Part shown: positions 52,703 to 61,687 of the stretch, one piece after another | Layout of the letters: every line of letters starts with the position of its first letter | Numbering within the stretch: the stretch's first letter is position 1 | NCBI GenBank assembly: GCA_958296045.1 | Contig: CATQHT010000001.1 | Coordinates: 124,001-188,000, forward strand | Source of the DNA: Rhodothermales bacterium | Lineage (GTDB): Bacteria > Bacteroidota > Rhodothermia > Rhodothermales > Bin80 | Length of the DNA: 64,000 bases | Reading direction: 5' to 3' | The notes under the pieces: generated by a model | Told to the model about the DNA's origin: nothing | Seen by the model: the letters and a program-made list of their open reading frames with translations, nothing else | The model's database searches: none | Made by a program: the position numbers and the translations under genes

Positions 52703-53287
52703 GTGAAACGCGTCCCCAACGCGCTTACCATCGCTCGAATGCTGGTCACGCCTATCCTGATCGTGTGCCTGTTTCAGGGAACGCTGCCAGGGTACGGGTT
52801 TGCACTCGCGCTCTTTGGTGTGGCCGCCTTGTCGGACTACCTGGACGGACGGCTGGCCCGACAACTCAAAGCGCATTCCCGCCTCGGCCGATTTCTGGAT
52901 CCCATGGCGGACAAAGTCCTGGTGCTGGGCACGTTCGTGGCGCTGGCCTTTCTGCATCCATCGCTCATTCCGTGGTGGGCTGTAGCCGTCATCGCGGCGC
53001 GGGATTTGGTAGTGACGCTAGTACGGGCACGCGCGGAGATGCGTGGTCGGTCTGTCAAGACGCTGCAGGCGGCTAAGTACAAGACCTCGGTCCAACTGGT
53101 GTTCCTGTTTGGTATGTTGGCTCTGCTTACCGCGTATCATTTTCCGGGGATGCTGGGTGATCTCGCCCGTGTCATCCTGTCTGGGGCGCTTCCGTTGGCG
53201 GCGCTGATATTGGTAGTGGTCTTTTCGGTCGGGACAGGCGTCTGGTATGTAGTGCGGTCAGAATTCGTACCGGTGCCAGGCACATGA
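52703..53287 (+). CDS. pgsA: CDP-diacylglycerol-glycerol-3-phosphate 3-phosphatidyltransferase
   Basis: A 194-aa integral membrane enzyme making phosphatidylglycerol phosphate. It starts with GTG (MKRVPNALTIARMLVTPILI). The CDP-alcohol phosphotransferase signature is complete: SDYLDGRLARQLKAHSRLGR, FLDPMADKVL (D-G-x2-A-R-x8-G-x3-D-x3-D). Four to five hydrophobic segments follow, including LVFLFGMLALLTAYHFPGML and LPLAALILVVVFSVGTGVWY. The next gene overlaps its stop by 4 bp. Confidence 0.92.
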   Translation: MKRVPNALTIARMLVTPILIVCLFQGTLPGYGFALALFGVAALSDYLDGRLARQLKAHSRLGRFLDPMADKVLVLGTFVALAFLHPSLIPWWAVAVIAARDLVVTLVRARAEMRGRSVKTLQAAKYKTSVQLVFLFGMLALLTAYHFPGMLGDLARVILSGALPLAALILVVVFSVGTGVWYVVRSEFVPVPGT

Positions 53288-53949
53288 TTGGGGGCACTGA
53301 GAGCGTCAGGCAGGTAGCAGGCGAGCTATTACGCATTGGTGCCGTCCGCTTTGCAACAGACGAGCCCTTTACCTTCGCCTCGGGGATGAAGAGCCCCATG
53401 TATTGCGACAATCGCCTGACGATGGCGCACCCCGAAGTGCGCGACCTTATCACGCGCTGCTTTACAGAGCAGGTAGCCAGCCGCCATCTGGTGCCCGACA
53501 CCATCGTGGCGGTAGCCACTGCGGGCATCGCCCCCGCGGCATGGCTGGCGCACCACCTCCGATTGCCTTTGGCCTACGTGCGCGGCAAAGCCAAGGATCA
53601 CGGACGCCGCCGCAAAGTCGAAGGGGAGCTCAATCCCGGACAGCGGACCGTGGTCGTCGAAGACCTGGTAACGACGGGAGGTTCGGCACTTGATGCGGTG
53701 GCCGCGGTGCGGGAGGCTACAGGGGTCGTGCCGCTTGCGGTCCTCTGCATCTTCACCTACAACCACTTTGGCGTCTGTGCCCGGTTTGCTGCTGCAGGGT
53801 CGCCCCTGGTGCCGCTGTGTACGTTGAATCAGCTCCTTGACCACTTGCAGGCACGGCTGCCACCTGGAGACGCGGTGCTTGACGCACTCTGGAGCTTTCA
53901 GCGTGATCCGGGCGCATGGGGCCGCCAACACATCGAGAAACATTCATGA
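53284..53949 (+). CDS. pyrE: Orotate phosphoribosyltransferase
   Basis: A 221-aa enzyme of UMP synthesis that joins orotate and PRPP. Seen: GAVRFATDEPFTFASGMKSP, MYCDNRLTMAHPEVRDLI, the K-x-K-x-H loop GKAKDHGRRRKVEG and the PRPP motif RTVVVEDLVTTGGSALDAV. Starts within the stop of pgsA (ATGA) and its own stop overlaps the cinA start (ATGA), so the three are one coupled operon. Confidence 0.93.
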   Translation: MIGGTESVRQVAGELLRIGAVRFATDEPFTFASGMKSPMYCDNRLTMAHPEVRDLITRCFTEQVASRHLVPDTIVAVATAGIAPAAWLAHHLRLPLAYVRGKAKDHGRRRKVEGELNPGQRTVVVEDLVTTGGSALDAVAAVREATGVVPLAVLCIFTYNHFGVCARFAAAGSPLVPLCTLNQLLDHLQARLPPGDAVLDALWSFQRDPGAWGRQHIEKHS

Positions 53950-55172
53950 ATGCGACAATTCTTGCAATAGGCGATGAGCTGCTGGTGGGGCAAGTGGTTA
54001 ACACCAATGCCGGTTGGCTGGCCGGACAGCTGACCCTTCTGGGTATCCGAGTAAGGCGCGTCGTCACTGTCGGTGACCATGAGCATGACATTATCGACGC
54101 GATGGAGCAGGAATGGATCCATAGTGATCTGCTGCTGACTTCTGGGGGGCTCGGAACGACGGGGGATGATGTGACACGGGAGGCCGTGGCGGAATTTTTT
54201 GGGCGGAAGCTGCTGCTAAACACGAGCGTTCTTGCGCGGCTGCAAGAGTCCATCATGGAGCGTGGCCAGACACCTATGGCTGCGCTTGAGCGGATGGCCA
54301 TGATGCCTAGGGACTTTGCGGCGCTGCCCAACCCTGTCGGCCAGGCGCCCGGCCTGCACTACAGAACAGCTCGCCGTCGCCGTACATTCGTCGCTTTGCC
54401 CGGCCCTCCCGAAGAGATGAAGGCTATATTCAAGGGATCCGTCGTTGCTAGATTGTCTGTCCGTCGGGACCGATTTCGTCTGTCGCACCGCACCTTGTGT
54501 ACCGCCGGTATCCCTGAATCATTTCTTGCATCGAAGTTGGCGGATCTGACCGCGAGGTTCGAGATTGCCTTTTTGCCAAGCCCCGGCCAGGTCAGGCTCC
54601 GCCTGACCGCGCTGGGAAAGACTGCCGAAGCGAGTCTGGACGCCCTGGAGAAGGCCATCCGCTCGGTTCTTGGCGACGCGGTGTTCGGCACTGGCGAGGA
54701 TACCCTTGAGCTTGTGGTGGGCAACCTCCTTAGGCAGCAGCAGCGAACTATCGCAGTAGCAGAGAGCTGCACCGGTGGCCTAGTGCAGGACTTGCTGACC
54801 AATGTGCCGGGCTCGTCCGATTATGTGGCAGGGGGCGTGGTGGCTTACGACAATCGGGTCAAGCGCATGCTCTTAGGAGTGCAGGCAGCGACGCTGACTC
54901 GAGAGGGGGCCGTCAGCCGGACTACGGCGCTGGAGATGGCGCGCGGCGTCCAGACCGCGATAGGTGCGGACCTGGGCCTTGCTGTGACCGGCGTGGCCGG
55001 GCCCGGTGGAGGTACGAAGGACAAGCCGGTAGGGACCGTATGGATCGGCCTTGTGGATGGGGACCAGGCGGAAGCTCGCCTATTGACTCTGGGCCAGGAT
55101 AGGCGGCGCAACAAGCAGCAAAGTGCCGTGCTGGCGCTTGACATGGCTAGGCGCCGCCTGCTGCGGCACTAA
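53946..55172 (+). CDS. cinA: CinA-family protein (nicotinamide-nucleotide amidohydrolase)
   Basis: A 408-aa two-domain protein. The ATG at 53946 overlaps the pyrE stop and gives the typical MNATILAIGDELLVGQVVNT. N-terminal molybdopterin-binding-like domain: LLLTSGGLGTTGDDVTREAV, ALPGPPEEMKAIF. C-terminal PncC-like amidase: AVAESCTGGLVQDLLTNVPG, SSDYVAGGVVAYDNRVKRML, LAVTGVAGPGGGTKDKPVGT. It likely cleaves damaged pyridine nucleotides (NMN deamidation, ADP-ribose), and stands before recA as in many genomes. Confidence 0.92.
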   Translation: MNATILAIGDELLVGQVVNTNAGWLAGQLTLLGIRVRRVVTVGDHEHDIIDAMEQEWIHSDLLLTSGGLGTTGDDVTREAVAEFFGRKLLLNTSVLARLQESIMERGQTPMAALERMAMMPRDFAALPNPVGQAPGLHYRTARRRRTFVALPGPPEEMKAIFKGSVVARLSVRRDRFRLSHRTLCTAGIPESFLASKLADLTARFEIAFLPSPGQVRLRLTALGKTAEASLDALEKAIRSVLGDAVFGTGEDTLELVVGNLLRQQQRTIAVAESCTGGLVQDLLTNVPGSSDYVAGGVVAYDNRVKRMLLGVQAATLTREGAVSRTTALEMARGVQTAIGADLGLAVTGVAGPGGGTKDKPVGTVWIGLVDGDQAEARLLTLGQDRRRNKQQSAVLALDMARRRLLRH

Positions 55173-55249
55173 GCGGCAGACTCTACGATCCCAGTGCTGG
55201 CAGCCCCCAGGCGGAGCCACAGAACAAATTTGCCAATTCGTAACAGCCC

Positions 55250-55265
55250 TGACATACTGTTGTCA
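55250..55265. promoter_or_regulatory. Palindromic site upstream of recA, candidate LexA-type operator
   Basis: TGACATACTGTTGTCA has perfect 5-bp half sites TGACA/TGTCA with 6 bp between, 43 bp before the recA ATG. TTGCCAATTC lies 20 bp upstream as a possible -35. Its place suits a damage-response operator, but the local LexA consensus for this group is unknown to me. Confidence 0.35.
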
Positions 55266-55308
55266 CGGTGCGCAGGTATTATAGGTAGCAGACAAACGAC
55301 ACGGTGCT

Positions 55309-56361
55309 ATGGGGAAGACTTCGAAGGACGGCAACGACGCAAGACAGCGGGCCTTGGATCTGGCGCTGCGGCAGATTCACAAGCAGCACGGCAAGGGCGC
55401 GATAATGCGGATGGGGGACGCGCCTCCGGTGAAGGTGGCCGTGATTCCCACCGGATCGCTCGCACTGGATGCGGCACTCGGGACAGGCGGGATTCCACGC
55501 GGCAGGATTGTCGAGATCTTCGGCCCGGAGTCTTCGGGCAAGACAACGTTAGCTACGCATTTCCTAGCGGAGGCACAGAAGCTGGGTGGCCTAGGGGCAT
55601 TCATTGATGCGGAGCATGCCTTTGATCCGATCTACGCGGAGCAGTTGGGAGTGGACATCGATGCGCTGCTCATGTCCCAGCCCGATACCGGAGAACAGGC
55701 GCTTAGCATCTGCGAAATGCTTGTTCGCAGTTCGGCGCTGGACATCATCATCGTTGACTCTGTTGCGGCGCTCGTACCTCGTGCCGAGATTGAAGGTGAA
55801 ATGGGCGACGCCCATGTCGGCCTGCAGGCACGCCTGATGAGCCAAGCGCTGCGCAAGCTGACCGGCGTTATCAGCCGCTCCAAGACGGTGCTCGTGTTCA
55901 TCAACCAGCTCCGCGAAAAGATCGGGGTTATGTTCGGCAACCCGGAAACGACCCCTGGCGGGCGCGCGCTGAAGTTCTACAGCTCGGTGCGCCTGGACAT
56001 CCGCCGCATCGGCGCGGTCAAAGATGGCACGGACGTGGTCGGGAACCGTACGCGCGTGAAAGTGGTCAAGAACAAGGTGGCTCCGCCATTTCGATCTGCC
56101 GAGTTTGACATCATCTATGGTGAGGGCGTCTCCTCCATGGGGGAGCTGGTGGACCTGGGTGTTAAGCATAACATCGTCACTAAGAGTGGTTCCTGGTACA
56201 GCTACGGCGAGGTCCGTATAGGGCAAGGCCGCGAAGCGGCCAAGCGCTGGATGAACGAGCAGACCAAGTACAGGACTGAGATTAAGAGTCGCGTCCGCCA
56301 GGCCTTGGGACTGGTCAACCCGGGGGAGACGGGCAAGGCCGCCGCCACAGGGGACAGTTAG
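55309..56361 (+). CDS. recA: Recombinase RecA
   Basis: A 350-aa strand-exchange ATPase. Walker [14 protein letters not shown] (from residue 72), [39 protein letters not shown] (Walker B region), [16 protein letters not shown], and [20 protein letters not shown] (L2 loop) are all exact. Then [16 protein letters not shown] and the C-terminal domain [20 protein letters not shown]. Length is normal. The window's AddAB-like pair would supply single-stranded ends for it. Confidence 0.97.
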   Translation: MGKTSKDGNDARQRALDLALRQIHKQHGKGAIMRMGDAPPVKVAVIPTGSLALDAALGTGGIPRGRIVEIFGPESSGKTTLATHFLAEAQKLGGLGAFIDAEHAFDPIYAEQLGVDIDALLMSQPDTGEQALSICEMLVRSSALDIIIVDSVAALVPRAEIEGEMGDAHVGLQARLMSQALRKLTGVISRSKTVLVFINQLREKIGVMFGNPETTPGGRALKFYSSVRLDIRRIGAVKDGTDVVGNRTRVKVVKNKVAPPFRSAEFDIIYGEGVSSMGELVDLGVKHNIVTKSGSWYSYGEVRIGQGREAAKRWMNEQTKYRTEIKSRVRQALGLVNPGETGKAAATGDS

Positions 56362-56741
56362 TAGTCAGCCGGGGCCGGGTCAGCGCTGCGGCCCGCGCTC
56401 CTGCGTTATGTTTCTGACCCTCGAGTTCACAGCCAGATGGTGGACTATGCTGGTAACCAGCCCCGTGCCGAAGGCGCAAGCTGAGGGCCTCATGTGCAGC
56501 GGATCGGTGGCCTAGGAGCGTGCTGGCTCTCCGCGCGTCCGTTAGAACCGGGTGCAGCGCCCGTGCGTGCGGCCAGCCCAGTGCACGGATGCCTGGCTTT
56601 TGCGGCACACAGCCAGGACAGTCGCATGGCCGCGCAAGAGACGTCGTGCACAGCACGTTCTCCTGGGAGCCGGAAGCCTCGGCGATAGCATGCAGCTTGC
56701 CAGCGCGCGCGGTACGGTCACGAGGCAGGTACACGCACGAC
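56362..56741. other. Intergenic after recA, no gene seen
   Basis: About 380 bp of GC-rich DNA between the convergent recA and aldo/keto reductase genes. It contains some GGCC-rich inverted repeats just after the recA stop (GGGGCCGGGTC ... GCGGCCCGCG) but no T-run. Open frames are short and unconvincing. Confidence 0.45.
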
Positions 56742-57719
56742 CTAGTGGCCGACGATCGGATGGGGCACATAGGGTGCCTCTAGGATCGCTATATGCTCAT
56801 CGTTTAGTATCACATCGAGAGACGCTGCGGCGTCGTCTATATGGGCAAGGCGTGATGTTCCGATAATGGGGGCGGTTACGCCAGGCTTTTGCCGTAGCCA
56901 CGCCAGCGCCACCTGCGCTGGAGGCAGGGCGAGTTTTGTAGCCACCCGCTTGAGTGCCGCTACCACCCTGGCATCGGCTTCGTGCGTGTAACGGGCGTGC
57001 AGCAGCTCGTCACTTTTGGCGCGGCTCGTTCGCCGCGGGTTCGCGAGCGTTTCTGCACGGGCCAGGAGCCCTCGTGCCAGCGGCGACCAAGGCAACACGC
57101 CCACCCCGTTGGCCAGGCAAAGCGGAATCATCTCGCGCTCCTCCTCACGATATAGAAGGTTGTAGTGATTCTGCATGGAAATAAAGCGGGTCCAGCCGTT
57201 AAGAGCGGACGCGCCGAGCATGCTTGCAAACTGCCACGCAAACATGGAACTCGCACCGATATAGCGGACCTTGCCCTGCCGAACAAGGTGATCCAGCGCG
57301 GCGAGCGTCTCCTCTATAGGGACACGCGGGTCAAAGCGGTGGATCTGGTATAGATCGATCGTTTCCACACCGAGCCTCCGCAAGCTGGCTTCGCATGACT
57401 GGATAATGTGCTTGCGCGAAAGACCGCTGCGGTTGGGTCCTTCCTGGAGCCGGAAAAACACCTTGGAGGCCACCACCAGCTCATCGGTGCGGCCGAACCT
57501 GCGCAGGGCGCGTCCGGTAATCTCCTCGCTCACGCCAAGTGAATAGTAGTCGGCGGTATCGAAAAAGTTGATTCCGAGCTCAATGGCCCGCCGGAAAAAA
57601 GGCTGCGACGCGCCCTCGTCCAGGATCCACGGCTGCCAGCCAGGGTCGCCGAAAGACATGCAGCCCAGACATAGGCGCGACACCTCTAGGCCGCTGTGGC
57701 CCAGACGAGTGTATTCCAT
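56742..57719 (-). CDS. Aldo/keto reductase
   Basis: A 325-aa NADPH-dependent reductase of the AKR superfamily. The ATG at 57719 is chosen because MEYTRLGHSGLEVSRLCLGC is the conserved start; an open frame continues upstream without family look. The catalytic tetrad is visible as Asp in NFFDTADYYSLG, Tyr in the same motif, Lys in ELVVASKVFF and His in LYQIHRFDPRVP. KVRYIGASSMFAWQF, MQNHYNLLYREEEREMIPLC and VLPWSPLARGLL are typical of the YhdN/Tas-like class. The substrate is not known. Confidence 0.92.
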   Translation of the reverse strand: MEYTRLGHSGLEVSRLCLGCMSFGDPGWQPWILDEGASQPFFRRAIELGINFFDTADYYSLGVSEEITGRALRRFGRTDELVVASKVFFRLQEGPNRSGLSRKHIIQSCEASLRRLGVETIDLYQIHRFDPRVPIEETLAALDHLVRQGKVRYIGASSMFAWQFASMLGASALNGWTRFISMQNHYNLLYREEEREMIPLCLANGVGVLPWSPLARGLLARAETLANPRRTSRAKSDELLHARYTHEADARVVAALKRVATKLALPPAQVALAWLRQKPGVTAPIIGTSRLAHIDDAAASLDVILNDEHIAILEAPYVPHPIVGH

Positions 57720-57784
57720 GAGACAAGAATTCAAAGGGATGGGATTCACTATAATAACCTTAACGAGACTGGAGTGTTTGCCAG

Positions 57785-59398
57785 ATGGGTCCGATATACG
57801 AACTGCCTGCACGCTACCGCCGGCTATGCAAGAGGCGGGGGCAGCGAACGCCACAGAAAAAGGAAGACCTGCCACCGCCGCTGGCTACGACCGCAGGACT
57901 GGCCGCACGCACCTCGGTCCTTACTCGGACGGAGGCGGCGCACCTTTTGCGGCGGACAGGATTTGGCGCAAGGCCAGCACTGCGGGCCACGTTTGTTGGG
58001 ATGCGGCCCGATGATGCCGCGCAGCGCTTGGTGCAGGAAGCTATCGACCAGCCGCCACCCGACCCGCTAGCCTGGGCCGAAGACTACCCCCCGTGGAACG
58101 GCACAGAGGCGGAAAGACAGCAGTACATCGACAAACAGTTTCCCTGGTTTCGGGAGTTGGTGACCGGGTGGATCGGCACCATGATGCGGGGCGGCCTGCG
58201 GGAAAAGCTGACGCTATTCTGGCACGATCACTTCGCGACCGAGCGTGACAACTATTTCTTCACGATTCTTGCGCTTCAATACCTGACTCTGCTGCGAGAA
58301 CACGCACTGGGCAACTTCAAGGAATTTGTTGTCAAGGTGGGGATCAACCCGGCGATGCTGATTTACCTGGACGGGAGACTGAGCACGCGCCAGGAACCGA
58401 ATGAGAACTACGCGCGCGAACTCTTGGAGCTGTTCACCATGGGGCAGTACGACAGTTCGGGGCAGCCGAACTATACGCAGCACGATATCGTCGAACTCTC
58501 GCGTTGCCTGACCGGCTACCGGGTGGACTATACGGACTTCAGTGCGCATCGCGTGTGGGGGCGCCAGGACCACGGTGAAAAGGAGCTATTCGGCAGAACA
58601 GGCAGATTTGATTATGGCAGCGCCCATGAAGTGATCTTCGAAGAAAGGCAGCGCCAGATTGCTGAATATGTCGCGGCGAAGATCTACACGGAATTCGTGT
58701 ATATCACGCCACACCCTGATATGGTGCAGGCCCTGGCCGATATCTTCGAAGACAGTAGCTTCGAGATCGCACCCGTCATGGAAACGCTCCTGGCGAGCGA
58801 CCACTTCTATGAGGCTGGCGGCATCGGAGCCCAGATAAAGAGTCCTACTGCCATGTTTGTCGGACTCTTGGCCGATGCCGCCAGCGACCTGCCCGCGCAG
58901 GGTGCCCTGCGACGCATCTGGCGCGACATGGATGGGGTCGGCCAGCGACTGCTTAATCCGCCCAACGTGGCAGGCTGGCCAGGGTATCGTAGCTGGATGT
59001 CTTCTTCGACGCTTCTTGGCCGCTGGGAAGGCGTGGATTACGCGCTGGCCAACTACTTCGTGTTCAAGCTCAACATAGTCGGGCTGGCGCGCGACCTAGT
59101 GGATCCTGCCGACGAGCTAGCCGCCTTCAAGGTGCCGGTCGAATTGGCAGAGCATCTGCTGACGGTCCCACTGGACACGCTGGTGCTGGATGCGCCGGCG
59201 GAGTTTGCTGGGGACCTGCAGACGTATCCGATCCCCGATGCCATAGTCAACGGACCGCAACATGTGCGGGACTTGGCCAAAATTTTCCTAGCGGACCGGC
59301 CCTGGTATGAGTGGAGCCTGGAGCGCCAAGGCATCGCCTGGGGCATTGTTAAGTACGTGGGGTATCTGGCGCACCTTCCCGAATTCCATCTAGCCTAG
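57785..59398 (+). CDS. DUF1800 domain protein
   Basis: A 537-aa DUF1800 protein. SVLTRTEAAHLLRRTGFGAR, LREKLTLFWHDHFATERDNY, LLREHALGNFKEFVVKVGIN, AMLIYLDGRLSTRQEPNENY, ARELLELFTMGQY and LLNPPNVAGWPGYRSWM are the family's conserved blocks. No signal peptide is obvious at the chosen ATG. DUF1800 and DUF1501 proteins occur as a pair in many Bacteroidota, Planctomycetes and Proteobacteria; no function is established. The DUF1501 gene begins 4 bp after its stop. Confidence 0.85.
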   Translation: MGPIYELPARYRRLCKRRGQRTPQKKEDLPPPLATTAGLAARTSVLTRTEAAHLLRRTGFGARPALRATFVGMRPDDAAQRLVQEAIDQPPPDPLAWAEDYPPWNGTEAERQQYIDKQFPWFRELVTGWIGTMMRGGLREKLTLFWHDHFATERDNYFFTILALQYLTLLREHALGNFKEFVVKVGINPAMLIYLDGRLSTRQEPNENYARELLELFTMGQYDSSGQPNYTQHDIVELSRCLTGYRVDYTDFSAHRVWGRQDHGEKELFGRTGRFDYGSAHEVIFEERQRQIAEYVAAKIYTEFVYITPHPDMVQALADIFEDSSFEIAPVMETLLASDHFYEAGGIGAQIKSPTAMFVGLLADAASDLPAQGALRRIWRDMDGVGQRLLNPPNVAGWPGYRSWMSSSTLLGRWEGVDYALANYFVFKLNIVGLARDLVDPADELAAFKVPVELAEHLLTVPLDTLVLDAPAEFAGDLQTYPIPDAIVNGPQHVRDLAKIFLADRPWYEWSLERQGIAWGIVKYVGYLAHLPEFHLA

Positions 59399-59402
59399 CG
59401 CC

Positions 59403-61049
59403 ATGGCCCGAAGCATAGATCATCTCGGGAAGGCCCAGCGGGGCGCGTGCCTAGAGCACGGAGCTGCCCATTGGGCAGACCATCGCTGCTGGACGCGCCG
59501 CGACTTTCTGACGGGATTGGGGCTGGCGGCAGGGGCCAGCGTGATGGTGCAAGGCCGTACGGTGCATGCCATGGGGAGATCGTCGTTGATGGAGCAGCTC
59601 GCTCGCTCCTCGTCGGATCGCATCTTGGTGCTTGTCCAGCTCTTTGGTGGCAACGATGGGCTAAACACCATTGTCCCCCACGACAACGACCGGTACTACC
59701 ATCTGCGTCCGATCGTCGCCATCCCCCGCCACGAGGTGCTTCCGCTGACAGGCCAACTCGGTATGCACCCCGCAATGGGTGCGCTGCACGACCTTTTCAG
59801 CGAAGGCGAGATGGCTATCGTGCAGGGCGTAGGCTATGCGAACGCCAGTCTTTCCCACTTTCGGGGCACAGACATCTGGCTTTCGGGCACTGATGCATCC
59901 ACATACCTGAACACGGGCTGGACGGGGCGGCAGCTGGAAATGACCTATCCCGACTTTAATACCCAGCCGACAAACTACCCGTTGGCAGTTCAGATCGGAG
60001 GGATCGGCTCGATGCTTTTTGCCGGAAGCGAGCGCGACATGGGCATTGCCGTGACCAATACAGCGCTGTTCAGGCGGCTTACCCGTGAAGGCAAGTACTA
60101 CGACGAGCAGGGCGTGCCCCAGACACGGTTCGGCGACGAGATGGCCTACCTCCGGCGTGTGGCCAACGACACGTTTCGGTACGGCGCGGCTATCCAGGAT
60201 GCCTCAAGCCAGGGCAGCAACGAGGTCAACTACCCGGGCCAGAACTACCTTGCGGAAAGCCTAGCGATAGTGGCACGCTTGATCAAGGGGAGGCTGGGAT
60301 CCCACATATACCATGTGGGGATTGGCGGTTTCGACACGCATGGTTCTCAGGGGTCCGTCCAGGGCACGCATGCTACGCTCTTGGAGCGTCTTTCGGACGC
60401 TGTTGTGGCGTTCTTGCAGGATGTGCGCGCCGGGGGACGTCACGAAGATGTCCTCGTCATGACTTTCTCAGAATTCGGGCGGCGCGTGGAGCAGAACGGC
60501 TCCCACGGGACCGACCACGGCACGGCGGCACCGCTGTTTATGTTCGGGCCCGCCGCCCATGGCGGCCTGTTTGGCGAAGCGCCGTCTCTTACCGACCTGG
60601 ATGGCAACGGCAACCTGAAGTATCAGACCGATTTCAAGGCTATCTATGCGACCGTGCTACAGCACTGGTTCGGGTTCAGCCAAGGTGCTTCAGAGACGGT
60701 GCTGGGCAATCGATATGAGCCGCTGGGCCTAGTGCGCAACCCGTCAGGGGTGTTGGTGACCGATCGTGAGGCGCAGCAGTTGCCACAGGTGTTCGTGCTG
60801 CACGGCAATTACCCCAACCCGTTTAATCCGTCGACCACCATCCCGTACACGCTCCACGAGGGCGGATCGGTGAGGCTGGACATCTATGACGTTGCAGGGC
60901 GCCACGTACGGACGCTGGTCGATGCCGTGCAGCCTCCCGGGTCGTATACTGCCACTTTCGATGCCAGCGGGCTCGGTAGCGGGACCTACCATTACCGTCT
61001 GCGAACCTCTCATGGTGAGGCAGCCCGACAGATGGCCCTAGTACGTTAG
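59403..61049 (+). CDS. DUF1501 protein with Tat signal and type IX sorting tail
   Basis: A 548-aa protein of the DUF1501 family, related to alkaline phosphatase/sulfatase folds. A twin-arginine signal is seen near residues 31-55 (WTRRDFLTGLGLAAGASVMV). The core has VLVQLFGGNDGLNTIVPHDN, LPLTGQLGMHPAMGALHDLF, GFDTHGSQGSVQGTHATLLE, VLVMTFSEFGRRVEQNGSHG and TDHGTAAPLFMFG. The last ~80 residues are a secretion-sorting domain: NYPNPFNPSTTIPYTLHEGG, VRLDIYDVAGRHVRTLVDAV, GTYHYRL. This suggests Tat export to the periplasm, then passage of the outer membrane by the type IX system. Its stop overlaps the end of pnuC (convergent, 4 bp). Confidence 0.9.
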   Translation: MARSIDHLGKAQRGACLEHGAAHWADHRCWTRRDFLTGLGLAAGASVMVQGRTVHAMGRSSLMEQLARSSSDRILVLVQLFGGNDGLNTIVPHDNDRYYHLRPIVAIPRHEVLPLTGQLGMHPAMGALHDLFSEGEMAIVQGVGYANASLSHFRGTDIWLSGTDASTYLNTGWTGRQLEMTYPDFNTQPTNYPLAVQIGGIGSMLFAGSERDMGIAVTNTALFRRLTREGKYYDEQGVPQTRFGDEMAYLRRVANDTFRYGAAIQDASSQGSNEVNYPGQNYLAESLAIVARLIKGRLGSHIYHVGIGGFDTHGSQGSVQGTHATLLERLSDAVVAFLQDVRAGGRHEDVLVMTFSEFGRRVEQNGSHGTDHGTAAPLFMFGPAAHGGLFGEAPSLTDLDGNGNLKYQTDFKAIYATVLQHWFGFSQGASETVLGNRYEPLGLVRNPSGVLVTDREAQQLPQVFVLHGNYPNPFNPSTTIPYTLHEGGSVRLDIYDVAGRHVRTLVDAVQPPGSYTATFDASGLGSGTYHYRLRTSHGEAARQMALVR

Positions 61050-61654
61050 GGTAGTGCTTTGTGCCATTGGCGGTAGCCAGCGAGCGCCATCGCCAGATAC
61101 AGCACATACAGCGCGGTGGTGAAGTAGAGCCCTTGGCTTAAGAAGACGCCGGCCAGCACGAGGTCGGTGACGATCCAAAGCAGCCAGTTTTCCAGAATCT
61201 TCTTCGCCTGCATCCACGTTCCGGCCAGGCTCATAGCCGTGGCCAGCGCATCCAGCGCGCGTGCTGGCTCGGCCGCCGCGAAGGCTGCCATATCCGAAGG
61301 CGCGAATGGCACGCCGTGGGCGACCCACACCAACAAAGCCAGTATCGCGGTCGCAGCGATGATGACCAGTGCACCCAGCGCCGCGCCTTGCCTGGCACGC
61401 AGCCGCTGCACGTGGACACCGCCACGCTCTGGGCCGCCGCCACGCCACTGGTGCCAGCCGTATATGGCCAAGGCAACATACGCGGCCTGCAGACCCATGT
61501 TGGCGAACAGGCTGGCCTCATGAAACACAATGCCGAACAGGATGGCGCTCAAAGCGGCAGTCGGCCATGCCCATACATTCTGGCGGATGAAGCCCAAGAC
61601 GCACAGGATGCCCAGTACGGTGGCTGCCGCTTCAAGAAAGGTGACCGTTAGCAT
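61046..61654 (-). CDS. pnuC: PnuC-type nicotinamide riboside/mononucleotide transporter
   Basis: A 202-aa inner-membrane protein with about six to seven TM helices (TFLEAAATVLGILCVLGFIR, AALSAILFGIVFHEASLFAN, AAYVALAIYGWHQW, LGALVIIAATAILALLVWVA, LLWIVTDLVLAGVFLSQGLY, FTTALYVLYLAMALAGYRQW). NVWAWPTA and the YGWHQWRGGG and ENWLLWIVTD motifs are typical of PnuC. It takes up a vitamin B3 nucleoside for NAD synthesis. It is last of three genes on the minus strand, 33 bp after the FG-GAP-like gene. Confidence 0.9.
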   Translation of the reverse strand: MLTVTFLEAAATVLGILCVLGFIRQNVWAWPTAALSAILFGIVFHEASLFANMGLQAAYVALAIYGWHQWRGGGPERGGVHVQRLRARQGAALGALVIIAATAILALLVWVAHGVPFAPSDMAAFAAAEPARALDALATAMSLAGTWMQAKKILENWLLWIVTDLVLAGVFLSQGLYFTTALYVLYLAMALAGYRQWHKALP

Positions 61655-61687
61655 CAGTGATAGGGTAACTCCCGCGCCAGACTCGGG

